Source: JBBQYD01 sp942493075
Lineage (GTDB): Bacteria; Verrucomicrobiota; Verrucomicrobiia; Limisphaerales; UBA8199
Direction: 5' to 3'
Assembly (NCBI GenBank): GCA_942493075.1
Contig: OW818681.1
Coordinates: forward strand, 1,054,001 to 1,118,000
DNA length: 64,000 bases
In this document: positions 12,001 to 17,291 of the stretch, piece after piece
How positions within the stretch are numbered: position 1 is the first letter of the stretch
Layout: each line of letters starts with the position of its first letter
Position numbers and translations under genes: made by a program
The notes under the pieces: model-generated
Told to the model about the DNA's origin: nothing
The model's input: the letters and a program-made list of their open reading frames with translations, nothing else
Database searches by the model: none

Positions 12001-12845
12001 TATTCCTGGTGCATGGAGCTGGTGGTGACGTGCTGTGGGGGTATGCAAACCTCGCAGCGCATCTCGGTCTCGACCAGCCCATCTATGGAATCAAGTCCCG
12101 CGGCCAGGCTGGCGAAGAAGAGTTTTCCAACCTTACTGCGATGGCGGAATACTACGTGAGCGTTCTCCTCCAGTTCCAACCGGATGGTCCCTATTACCTG
12201 GGTGGCTACTGTTTCGGAGGTAATGTTGCGTATGAAATGGCACGCCTGCTTCGCCAGCGGGGGCACGCGGTGAACATGGTGGCCTTGATCGATAGCTCAC
12301 CGTCAAACGCTGGCTATGAGCGGCTGGGTTGGTGGCGTCCTTACCGGTTCGCTCGAAACCTCTATTACTGGTTGGAGGATTTTGCTGCGCTCAAGCCGGA
12401 GGATCGCCGGAACTTCTTCCTCCGAAAGGGCCGTGCCCTCGTGCGCAAGCTCAAGCAGCGCTTTTCACCGGGCAAACCCGGCGAGATCGTTGACCTGGAG
12501 GATGTAATCGACTTGACCTATTTTCCAGAGAGCGAGCTGAAGCTTTGGCAGTGCCATTTGGACGCTCTCGTTCAACATGTCGAGCAGCCGTATGAAGGCC
12601 CCGTCACGCTGCTGCGCACTCGCGGGCAGCCGATCTTTTGCTCCTTTGATGAAGACTTCGGATGGGGCCGCCTCGTGCGGGGGGAGTTGCACCTGCAAGT
12701 CATTCCTGGTTCGCACGAGAACATTTTCGTGGACCCACATGTGCAGGTGTTGGCGCGTGAACTCGACGCTTGCCTGCGCCGGGCCCAAAGGACACCCACG
12801 GTCACGCTTTCGCCTCTCACCGCATTGAAACCACAACCCGTATGA
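3..12845 (+). CDS. Giant non-ribosomal peptide synthetase with FkbH domain and two Cys-thioesterases (5' partial)
   Basis: The frame is open from base 3, and its first residues (PIAQIPLL) are a condensation-domain tail, so the gene starts outside the window. Residues are counted from the codon at base 42. A1 about 15-515 (TSGSTGTPKG; GYGPTE; NGKVDRR); T1 about 545-615 (LGGHSLL); TE1 about 630-885 with GYCFGG, nucleophile Cys701; a C-lobe-only condensation remnant about 1000-1165; A2 about 1185-1680; T2; C about 1790-2225, His motif degenerate (THSIASDI); A3 about 2240-2737; T3; C about 2835-3270 with intact HHAVSDG (His2975); FkbH HAD domain about 3310-3830 with DCDNTLW; T4 near 3925; TE2 about 3980-4250, Cys4057. 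Specificity-pocket reading by eye: A1 DAFFLGGTF (Val/Ile-like), A2 DIENVGSVT (no call), A3 DLFNNALTY (Ala-like). FkbH proteins are known to load glyceryl from 1,3-bisphosphoglycerate onto carrier proteins. The stop overlaps the exporter start. Confidence 0.95.
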   Translation: MVRSPETPIAQIPLLQPEEWSELAEWGAARADYPREKTIHEVFEAQALAWPDRIAVAYGSYSLSYSELNARANQLAGYLRQSGVGPEVPVMVCLRRSPELILALLGILKAGGAYVPADSVYPRERISFMMEDTGTPILLTEQALLSRIPSGAAKVICLDADWELIARESRENLTVNVKAENLAYIMFTSGSTGTPKGAAIPHRAVNRLVLNCNWIRLGAGSRVAQVSNAAFDAATFEIWGALLNGGMLLGISQAVALSPRDFARELRDQQITAMFLTAALFNQLAAEAPGAFAGVETLLAGGEPLDPKWVRSVLSHQPPQRLLNGYGPTENTTFTCCHLITSVPEGAMSVPIGRPVSNTSVYILDENMLPVPIGVAGELYTGGDGLARGYWNREELTRERFVPNPFGGESERLYRTGDRVRWLPDGTIEFLGRIDGQVKIRGFRIELGEIETVLGRHSDIRECVVNVSGQTAGTKRLVAYFVPQPCSSPNISDLRTFLVKSLPDYMVPSAFVQLGSLPLNGNGKVDRRALPEPGQSRPDLEKKYVRATDEVEARLVEIWEAILKVKPIGVEDKFFELGGHSLLAVQVITRIEKAFGRKLRLATIFQTPTIRQIAAILREETPENHANRSTSVVAIQAAGDNPPLFLVHGAGGGMFWGYVNLARHLGRNQPVYGFKSRGLDGKEEFRSIQDLATHYLNDLRVVQPHGPYYLGGYCFGGNVAFEMARQLQAAGEEVAVLALLNCAPPNSSYMRIPWTPQWAVRLARNMVYWASYFWSWSSSQRKEFFRWKLGRVVRWLRATGGASDRRRGQLEAANLVDLSAYSEEQRKVWEAHIQALVTFHPQGFDGKVHLFRSPGHPLWCSFEPDYGWSEYAQGGVEIIVVPGAHEKILDEPCVAHLSGELEKVMAKQEKRGSHLPTKKATRMEVFKGLLVNTALFWLGTNGELLSAEELGQGATSLAMLLHQVGSLQKTSSSKARTADSETDPEVEPTTEPNEDGAALTVETIVLDAQTGDDFRALSQRLELRQSELMLAVIKALLTRYTPEETSGCELLALPAGSPGGPATCSIHPALMQIEASPELPFDELARKAGLVRLDQADEPWFVAFEVALGDGADENRKVALRLTLDIRGARPEGKVEFDPALFPAASVQRLLGHWQTLLTGAVQHPQTPIGKLPMVSEAERQKIFKEWNNTAVLFPLEATYAAQFEACVQRAPDAPAVIWPGGAWSFDQLNARANRLARRLQESGVGPESLVAVCLERSPDLMASFLAIWKNGAAYVPLDPSYPKERLAFMLKDSQARVIITQHRFIEHLPGGEREMICLDDPAQKTRIENLDDENPAPRGTPENAAYVIYTSGSTGTPKGVVITQRSLLNHGHACGLLYALSSDDRVLQFAAISFDISVEEIFPTWLVGGAVVLRSDESISSIPKFLDFLRTQNISVLNLPTAYWHELVNGLGEATMPASVRLVVIGGEKASDEAFRRWNLLVPGAVRLINSYGPTETTVTATSEIAERNVDRLTIGKPFPNTQTIILDSNLELVPIGVTGELCIGGAGLARGYLGRPKLTGEKFVPNPFPGELETKRLYRTGDLARFLEDGRIEFMGRRDEQVKIRGFRIELGEIESVLRAHPQIADAVVLAREDEPGRKRLVAYCVVRGGSTLNAKQTGGFMKSRLPAHMVPASFMFLPTLPKTPAGKIDRRSLPAPESGRPHLDTEFVPPSTAVEKALGQIWSEVLGLDQIGVADNFFDLGGDSLLATRVLSRIRDMMRADVTMAELFGNPDIASLARHLVEQGQRFALDAELIGAAMGSAVPLTAAQRRIWFLDDFDPDQSAYNLPLGLRLQGALNVPALEESIRALVERHEALRSVFAEVGGIPVRMVCQPTAIALEVKDLTGAAPGQARSQAMLLAAQEARRSHICTRPLLRAILLRAAPEQHFLVLVTHSIASDIESLRLLYGELTKLYEARVENRPNPLPPLNAEYSTKIGTSLLDDSQMEAAREFWKRELSGIPALLELPADHSRPACQNDDGARHNIHLSSELWGRLQTFASAHQCKPFTVLLAAFASVLHRYSNSPDVVIGTEISLRQQLQAENLFGGFENELAMRCRFAEEPTFDCLLARIQESWAGALQHAALPFAEVLEAVQPPRDASHTPIFQVKFTYDEEPLYAKEAGGLSVAPFSIENHTARLDLHLHFTDLGDSAEGWIDYSMPLFEPDRIARLAEHLQVLMTGALEGSSQKVSCLPLIPETETRTLEEWVETRKPYPSHLSLYDLFVEQAVRTPHAEAVVDGRERLTYGSLFAATGAIAERLKALQVEPGQIVGICLERSWEMVAAMLGVFKAGAAYVPLDPAYPADRLQFMLRDSGARVLITDQRSSGKLPKHNAEVLYVEDVHLHGSATQSGGPQLDSNGADHGQRLAYVIYTSGSTGVPKGVELNHRGAVALVWWAREVFSSEELSGVLASTSICFDLSIFELFVPLCLGGRVILAENALALAGLPAANEVRMVNTVPSAMRELLAARSVPGNVITVNLAGEPLASSLVDQIYAQTAVRNVYDLYGPTETTTYSTCALRQPGETPTIGSPLPNESVWLLDRQLQPVPIGVPGELFIGGDGLARGYLNRPDLTAQRFVAHPLHPGARLYRTGDLARWRRDGKLEYLGRLDHQVKIRGFRIELGEIEEALKQQPGVASAVVVAREDRPGDKRLIAYLASSLVPEAVISRVRDALEKRLPAHMIPARFVVLEQLPLTPNGKIDRKALPAPEPLVVHRDAEAPSNPMEEKLAGIWQSALGLSKAPGVKDNFFDLGGHSLLAMRVCARAREVLNTELPIRALFQAPTIRALAEGITNGEWHQGLSGPPPLKPISRNIPLPVTFVQERLWFLDQIDPGGHAYNVPWAVRLKGSLDAVALRSAFDQVIDRHEVLRTSLVYENGTLCQVIHSSVQMSWETVDLSGTPAADLEARAREAAIDEGRRPFNLATAPLMRGRLLRLSDNEHLLVVVMHHAVSDGWSLTLLGRELALCYEALIGRTAPVGLPELPLHYADFAHWQRGWMHGKVLEQELAYWKGSLVGAPSVLDLPTDFAAETQGNAGSVRELFLPPGTLRQINELSQREAVTPYILLMTGLAITLRHWTGQEDLVLGTVVAGRNRYETEQLIGCFMNFLPMRARFNEVPTAHEALRRMCKTVLDGQAHQDCPFERMVEAMNPERRQNENPLYNVAFLYQNFPPSLFETSTVKGSPVQISTGAALLDLRFEAEPQDGGLLVSCEYKTDLFEPATIDHLLSSLHRTLEMLVRDLNVSLESFSVVPELAAQARRARERQRQEIINVSATFTAEPLEEPLRHWMRELQAPVAVHFAPYNQVFQQLLNPSSLLRSNPGGLNLLLIRLEDWQSAGVNASMEEAQAAMTRTASEFVQAMRAAAVRNTPQLVCFCPPSGRMRSAEMLAFLEKTEHSLAGELEALAGVYVLTSRQIFEWYPVDDYYDASTEALGSVPYTPLFFTALAAAVARRHNALKRPPCKVIVLDCDNTLWSGVCGEEGPQGIRLEPAWKALQDFMVAQHGAGRLLCLCSKNNEEDVEAVFVQRTDMPLQRQHFTAVKLNWLPKSENLKALARELNLGLDSFTFLDDNPVECAEVEANCPEVLVLQLPEQPAQFEQFLRHAWVFDHLKITEEDKKRAEMYHQNAQREQLRSQTMSLGDFLNSLELNIQIEPMTADQVTRLAQLTQRTNQFNFTTRRRTEAELLALAPANQVLTVQVSDRFGDYGLVGVVIFSTGDRGLKVDTFLLSCRVLGRGVEHKVFNRLGNIARERRIKIIEVPFIRSPKNKPALDFLQTVGKQYGEAAADGITFRFPAGYAADIAPNEPDPQAKPSTVPVTAGSSPGYAKKFTRCREIALTLNEPEKIHRHFESRVTARHVRRSEYSAPHTAMERQICQVWQKLLRVDRVGIRDNFFDLGGHSLLAVRLFAEIEQLTGRKFPLVTLFQAPTVEQLARVLSQGKQHAGSSLLVPIQPQGSRPPLFLVHGAGGDVLWGYANLAAHLGLDQPIYGIKSRGQAGEEEFSNLTAMAEYYVSVLLQFQPDGPYYLGGYCFGGNVAYEMARLLRQRGHAVNMVALIDSSPSNAGYERLGWWRPYRFARNLYYWLEDFAALKPEDRRNFFLRKGRALVRKLKQRFSPGKPGEIVDLEDVIDLTYFPESELKLWQCHLDALVQHVEQPYEGPVTLLRTRGQPIFCSFDEDFGWGRLVRGELHLQVIPGSHENIFVDPHVQVLARELDACLRRAQRTPTVTLSPLTALKPQPV

Positions 12846-14506
12846 TTCTACTTAAGTTCGTTTTTCGCACCTGCCGGGTCATGATGATCTGGACAGTCCT
12901 GGCGGCTCTCTTGAGCGGCGCTTGCAACGCCGGCTTGATCGCGCTGGTTAACGAATCGCTCACGACCCTTGATCCTGCGTCTGCCTGGTTGATCTGGGGC
13001 TTCGTCGCCCTGGGTATTGGCAAGATCGTGACGAATTTCGTTTCCCAAATGCTCCTGGCCAACTTCTCCCAGGGGGCCATCGCCGAGTTGCGCCGTGACT
13101 TGATTCGCAAGATCCTGGGTGTTCCATTACGAGACCTGGAGGATATCGGCACGGCCCGTGTGCTGGTGGCCCTGACGGACGACGTTTTCAACATCACCCA
13201 GGCGTTGCTGGCGATCCCGTTGATCAGCGTGAACCTCGCCATTCTCCTGGGTGGCGCCGTTTACCTGGGCTATCTGTCCTGGCAGATCCTGCTGGCCGTT
13301 GGAATTTTGATCATCATCGGTACGCTCGGGTATCGCTGGATGGTGAAGAGTGCCTTCCAGTATCTCAATCAGGCCCGCGAGGAAGAGGACCGGTTGTTCA
13401 GCGCATTTCGTGCCCTGACGGAAGGAATCAAAGAGTTGAAGCTTCATCGTTCCCGACGCGGAGCGTTCTTTCAGCAAAACATTCAACTCAGCACTGAGAG
13501 GTATCAAAAGCACAATGTGGCCGCTGAAGCCCGGTTTATCGGCGCGCAGAACTGGAGCCATCTGCTCTATTTTGCCCTGATCGGCCTGATCCTGTTCCTG
13601 ACACCTAGACTGGTGGATATCGATCGTGAGACGATGACCGGTTACGTTATAACCACGCTGTATTTGATGGGACCGCTCTCCGGCGTCATGAGCAGCGTCT
13701 CGTTTTTCGGTCGGGCTAATGTGGCCTTGGCCAAAGTTGAAAAACTCGGGATCTCGCTGGCTACTCATTCCACAGAGACCTGCTCCATTGAGCCTGCTAA
13801 AGACGATTGCTGCTTCGAGTCTCTCCAGCTTCGCGAGGTGGTGCATTCCTACCACCGCGAGCAGGATGATAGCAACTTCGTCCTCGGGCCGATCAATCTG
13901 ACCTTCCGTCCGGGCGAACTCGTGTTCCTGGTCGGCGGCAACGGCAGCGGCAAATCAACCTTTGCGAAAATCCTGACCGGACTTTACATCCCCGAAGGCG
14001 GCGAGATTCGCCTGGACGGAAAGCCAATAACGAACGAGAACCGGGATAGTTATCGCCAGCTCTTTTCCGCTGTTTTCACTGACTTCTATTTGTTCGACAA
14101 CCTGCTGGGCCTGGGTGACCAAAACCTGGATTCCAAGGCCGAGCATTACCTGAAGCAGCTCCACCTTCATCATAAGGTGAAAGTCGTGAACGGCTGCTTG
14201 TCCACTACCGCAGTGTCGCAAGGCCAGCGCAAACGGCTGGCTCTGCTCACGGCTTATCTTGAGGACCGTCCCTTCTATCTCTTCGACGAATGGGCCGCGG
14301 ATCAGGACCCGCTTTTTAAAGACATCTTTTACACCCAGCTTCTGCCCGAGTTGAAGGCGCGAGGCAAGACCGTGCTGGTAATCACGCACGACGATCGCTA
14401 CTTCAACCGCGCGGACCGAATCATCAAGTTGGATTACGGGAAGCTCATTTCCGAAGTCGCACCGGAACTGCGCGGCGACGATTCCATCCTGCAAGTGAAG
14501 TTCTGA
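12842..14506 (+). CDS. Cyclic-peptide-type ABC exporter, fused permease-ATPase
   Basis: A 554-residue half-transporter of the SyrD/PvdE-like cyclic peptide export family. The first about 290 residues hold roughly six hydrophobic segments. The C-terminal ATPase shows Walker A GGNGSGKST near residue 365, a signature region VSQGQRKRL near 460 and Walker B YLFDEWAADQDP near 478. The signature is VSQGQ rather than LSGGQ, as seen in this subfamily. The start chosen is the ATG at 12842, which overlaps the synthetase stop as ATGA; a longer in-frame start at 12770 would lie deep inside the synthetase and spoil the membrane start. The overlap implies translational coupling, so it probably exports the peptide made by the upstream enzyme across the inner membrane (inference). 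Confidence 0.92.
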   Translation: MILLKFVFRTCRVMMIWTVLAALLSGACNAGLIALVNESLTTLDPASAWLIWGFVALGIGKIVTNFVSQMLLANFSQGAIAELRRDLIRKILGVPLRDLEDIGTARVLVALTDDVFNITQALLAIPLISVNLAILLGGAVYLGYLSWQILLAVGILIIIGTLGYRWMVKSAFQYLNQAREEEDRLFSAFRALTEGIKELKLHRSRRGAFFQQNIQLSTERYQKHNVAAEARFIGAQNWSHLLYFALIGLILFLTPRLVDIDRETMTGYVITTLYLMGPLSGVMSSVSFFGRANVALAKVEKLGISLATHSTETCSIEPAKDDCCFESLQLREVVHSYHREQDDSNFVLGPINLTFRPGELVFLVGGNGSGKSTFAKILTGLYIPEGGEIRLDGKPITNENRDSYRQLFSAVFTDFYLFDNLLGLGDQNLDSKAEHYLKQLHLHHKVKVVNGCLSTTAVSQGQRKRLALLTAYLEDRPFYLFDEWAADQDPLFKDIFYTQLLPELKARGKTVLVITHDDRYFNRADRIIKLDYGKLISEVAPELRGDDSILQVKF

Positions 14507-14727
14507 TCAGGCAGTGCTGGGCTAATTGCGGGCGCACTCCGGGGCTACGAGGCAGTGCAAGCGCGTCAGGCGAAACTCTAATCGCCAACTGATACGTTTA
14601 TAATTCTCACCCAATTCTAATCAAACCCGCGCGCCGGGCGGTTCGAATCCACGGCTTGCTGTTCGCCATTGTTTCGGCAACATACCCCCAGGTGTCCGAA
14701 ACACTAACCATCAGTCCTGATCATCAT

Positions 14728-16032
14728 ATGCGAGCTTTTCTACGCAATAGCACCATCTGGGTGGCAGCTATCCTGAGTCTCTCCACAGTTTTGAGCCCGG
14801 CCGCCTGGCCTGAGTTCCGTGGCCCGGCCGGGGACGGTCATGCGCCTGCCGCCAAAGGTTTGCCAACAACCTGGAGTGAGACGGAGAACATCGCATGGAA
14901 GACTGAGATTCCTCACTTGGGCTGGTCCACACCCGTTTCAATGAATGGCTCGATCTGGCTGACAACGGCCACACCAGAGGGAAACGATTTTTTCGCGCTG
15001 CACGTGGACGAACGGACAGGCAAGGTGTTGTTCAATCAAAAGATTTTTCACTGCGACAAGCCGGAGCCGCTGGGGAACAACATGAATTGCTACGCGACTC
15101 CTTCGGTGGCCCTCGAAAAGGACAGGGTATATGTGCATTTCGGCAGCTATGGGACGGCCTGTTTGGATTCTCATACCGGCAAAGTGATCTGGCAGCGCGA
15201 CGACATGCCTTGCCGTCATTATCGCGGGCCCTCATCCTCGCCTGTTCTCTTTGGGGACACGGTGATTCTTACCTTCGATGGCGCGGACCATCAGTATCTC
15301 ATCGCTCTGGATAAAGCCACCGGCAAAACCCGGTGGAAGACGAACCGCACGGTGCCCTGGAATGATGAGAATGTTCCGGGTCAGATGGCTCGGGATGGCG
15401 ACCTCCGTAAAGCACACAGCACGCCGCTGATCGTTAAGACAGGCGATTCCTTCCTGATGCTTAGCTCGGGTGCCAAAGCCTCCTATGCTTATGATCCGAA
15501 AGATGGCCGGGAGCTCTGGCAAGTGCGTTACAGTGGTTGGTCGGGTGCCCCTGTTCCCGTTTTTCGTGATGGCCTCGCCTATGTCATTACGGGCTTTGGA
15601 AAGACCGAACTCTGGGCGGTGCGCATCAACGGGAACGGTAACGTTACGGATTCTCATGTCGCCTGGAAGTATGAGAACCAGGTCGCCAAGACGGCTTCAC
15701 CAATCCTCGTGAACGATCTTTTATACATGATCAGCGATGAGGGAATCGTGACCTGTGTCGCCGCTGATTCGGGTAAACAGGTCTGGCGCCAGCGTATAGG
15801 AGGGAAGTATGCCGCCTCTCCTGTGTTCGCTGATGGTCATTTGTTTTTCTGCTCGCAGGAAGGCAAGACGACAGTTTTGAAGCCTGGATCTACGTTCCAG
15901 CCGGTTTCGACGAATTCCTTATCTGCCGGGTTCATGGCTTCGCCCGCTGTGCTGGATGATGCACTCCTGCTTCGCACAAAAACGCATCTCTATCGCGTGA
16001 CGAAGACCAGTTCCAAGCCAGCCGCCCCATAA
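14728..16032 (+). CDS. Secreted PQQ-like beta-propeller repeat protein
   Basis: 434 residues, starting with a signal peptide (basic MRAFLR, hydrophobic core, cleavage near SPAA). The mature part opens with WPEFRGPAGDG, the usual N-terminus of outer-membrane-biogenesis/PQQ-type propeller proteins in Planctomycetes and Verrucomicrobia. Repeats containing blade motifs such as TGKVIWQRD, TGKTRWKT, DGRELWQV and SGKQVWRQ follow. No dehydrogenase active site is obvious, so it is likely a binding or scaffold propeller in the periplasm rather than a true quinoprotein. The ATG at 14728 is preferred over 14656 because it places the signal peptide at the N-terminus. The gene ends 7 bases before the methyltransferase, so they may be co-transcribed. 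Confidence 0.85.
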   Translation: MRAFLRNSTIWVAAILSLSTVLSPAAWPEFRGPAGDGHAPAAKGLPTTWSETENIAWKTEIPHLGWSTPVSMNGSIWLTTATPEGNDFFALHVDERTGKVLFNQKIFHCDKPEPLGNNMNCYATPSVALEKDRVYVHFGSYGTACLDSHTGKVIWQRDDMPCRHYRGPSSSPVLFGDTVILTFDGADHQYLIALDKATGKTRWKTNRTVPWNDENVPGQMARDGDLRKAHSTPLIVKTGDSFLMLSSGAKASYAYDPKDGRELWQVRYSGWSGAPVPVFRDGLAYVITGFGKTELWAVRINGNGNVTDSHVAWKYENQVAKTASPILVNDLLYMISDEGIVTCVAADSGKQVWRQRIGGKYAASPVFADGHLFFCSQEGKTTVLKPGSTFQPVSTNSLSAGFMASPAVLDDALLLRTKTHLYRVTKTSSKPAAP

Positions 16033-16039
16033 TCATATC

Positions 16040-17278
16040 ATGCCCGATCATTCATCCGCTACCCAGGCTGGGCCGAAGAATAAACCGCGGCTCCGCTTGC
16101 GGGTAAGTGCCGCTGCCGAAACGGCTGTCCGCTCGCGGCATCCGTGGGTGTATGCCGACAGCGTCCGCGACCAGAATCGACCGGGTGAGCTGGGTGAACT
16201 GGCGGTCATTTTCGATCGGAACGACTCTTTTCTCGCCGTTGGCCTTTTCGATCCTGATTCGCCCCTGCGCGTGAGGGTTTTGCATGCGGGCAAACCTTGC
16301 GACCTTTCCGCTGCCTGGTGGGAGGAGCACTTGTCGGCGCCGCTGCAACGTCGAACGGCTCTATTCGATCCAACCACCACTGGGTTCCGCTGGATACATG
16401 GCGAAAGTGATGGCTGGCCCGGTTTGGTGCTCGATCGCTATGCGGAAACCGTAGTGCTGAAGATTTACACCGGGGCATGGCTGCCCAGGCTGGGAATGAT
16501 CACTGAGCTTCTGTTGTCACGCCTGCACCCCGAGCGGTTGGTTTTGCGATTGAGCAGGAATATCCAGAAGGTTGCCGCCACTTTTAAACTTCACGATGGA
16601 CAGGTTCTCCATGGCTCAATTCCAGAGAAGCCTGTGGTCTTTCTCGAAACAGGTCTGGCTTTCGAAGCCGATGTGATACGCGGACAGAAGACCGGATTTT
16701 TCCTGGATCAACGCGAGAATCGCCGGCTAGTGGGCGGCCTGGCTTGGGGACGCCGGGTGTTGAACGCGTTTAGTTTCTCCGGCGGATTCTCCCTTTATGC
16801 AGCCCAGGGTGGCGCCAGCCACGTTACAGATCTGGACATCAGCGCTCATGCGCTTGCGAGCGCTGAACGGAACTTTCAGTTGAATGCCACTCTGCCGGGA
16901 GTGAGCGCTTGCCAGCGCACGGCGGTTCAGGCCGATACATTCGAATGGCTGGATCAGCCAGGGCCGACTTACGACCTTATCATATTAGATCCGCCCGCAC
17001 TCGCCAAGAAAGCAGCCGAACGTGCTGGAGCCCTTAATGGCTATGCACGCTTGGTGCGATCGGGTTTGAAACGTCTCGCTCCCCGCGGAATCCTGGTGAC
17101 ATGTTCCTGCTCGGCTCAGGTATCAAAAGATGATTTCTTCAATACAGTCCTGTCCGCTGGCAACGGTTCCGGTAGAAAACTCCGGGAACTGCAGAGAGCC
17201 TTGCATCCTCCCGACCATCCGGCCGGGTTTCCTGAGGCCGAGTATCTGAAGGCCATTTACCTGAAAGACGAGGCTTGA
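16040..17278 (+). CDS. rlmI: Class I SAM-dependent rRNA methyltransferase, RlmI family
   Basis: 412 residues with the RlmI/COG1092 layout: an N-terminal PUA-like domain (RHPWVYADSV), a central EEHLSA-type segment, and a C-terminal Rossmann methyltransferase with GFFLDQRENR, the SAM loop NAFSFSGGFSLYAA, the catalytic region LDPPALAKK and the Cys-bearing CSCSAQVS. Family members methylate cytosine C5 in 23S rRNA (position 1962 in E. coli); which base is modified here cannot be read from sequence. It sits between the propeller gene (7-base gap) and the glycosidase gene (13-base gap), so it may ride in a short transcription unit of unrelated functions. Confidence 0.88.
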   Translation: MPDHSSATQAGPKNKPRLRLRVSAAAETAVRSRHPWVYADSVRDQNRPGELGELAVIFDRNDSFLAVGLFDPDSPLRVRVLHAGKPCDLSAAWWEEHLSAPLQRRTALFDPTTTGFRWIHGESDGWPGLVLDRYAETVVLKIYTGAWLPRLGMITELLLSRLHPERLVLRLSRNIQKVAATFKLHDGQVLHGSIPEKPVVFLETGLAFEADVIRGQKTGFFLDQRENRRLVGGLAWGRRVLNAFSFSGGFSLYAAQGGASHVTDLDISAHALASAERNFQLNATLPGVSACQRTAVQADTFEWLDQPGPTYDLIILDPPALAKKAAERAGALNGYARLVRSGLKRLAPRGILVTCSCSAQVSKDDFFNTVLSAGNGSGRKLRELQRALHPPDHPAGFPEAEYLKAIYLKDEA

Positions 17279-17291
17279 ACCCTAACAAACT

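Noticed and set aside
14630..14665. GGTTCGAATCC resembling a tRNA T-loop
   Set aside because: The flanking bases do not form a five-base T stem or an acceptor stem, and no anticodon or D arm is visible upstream.
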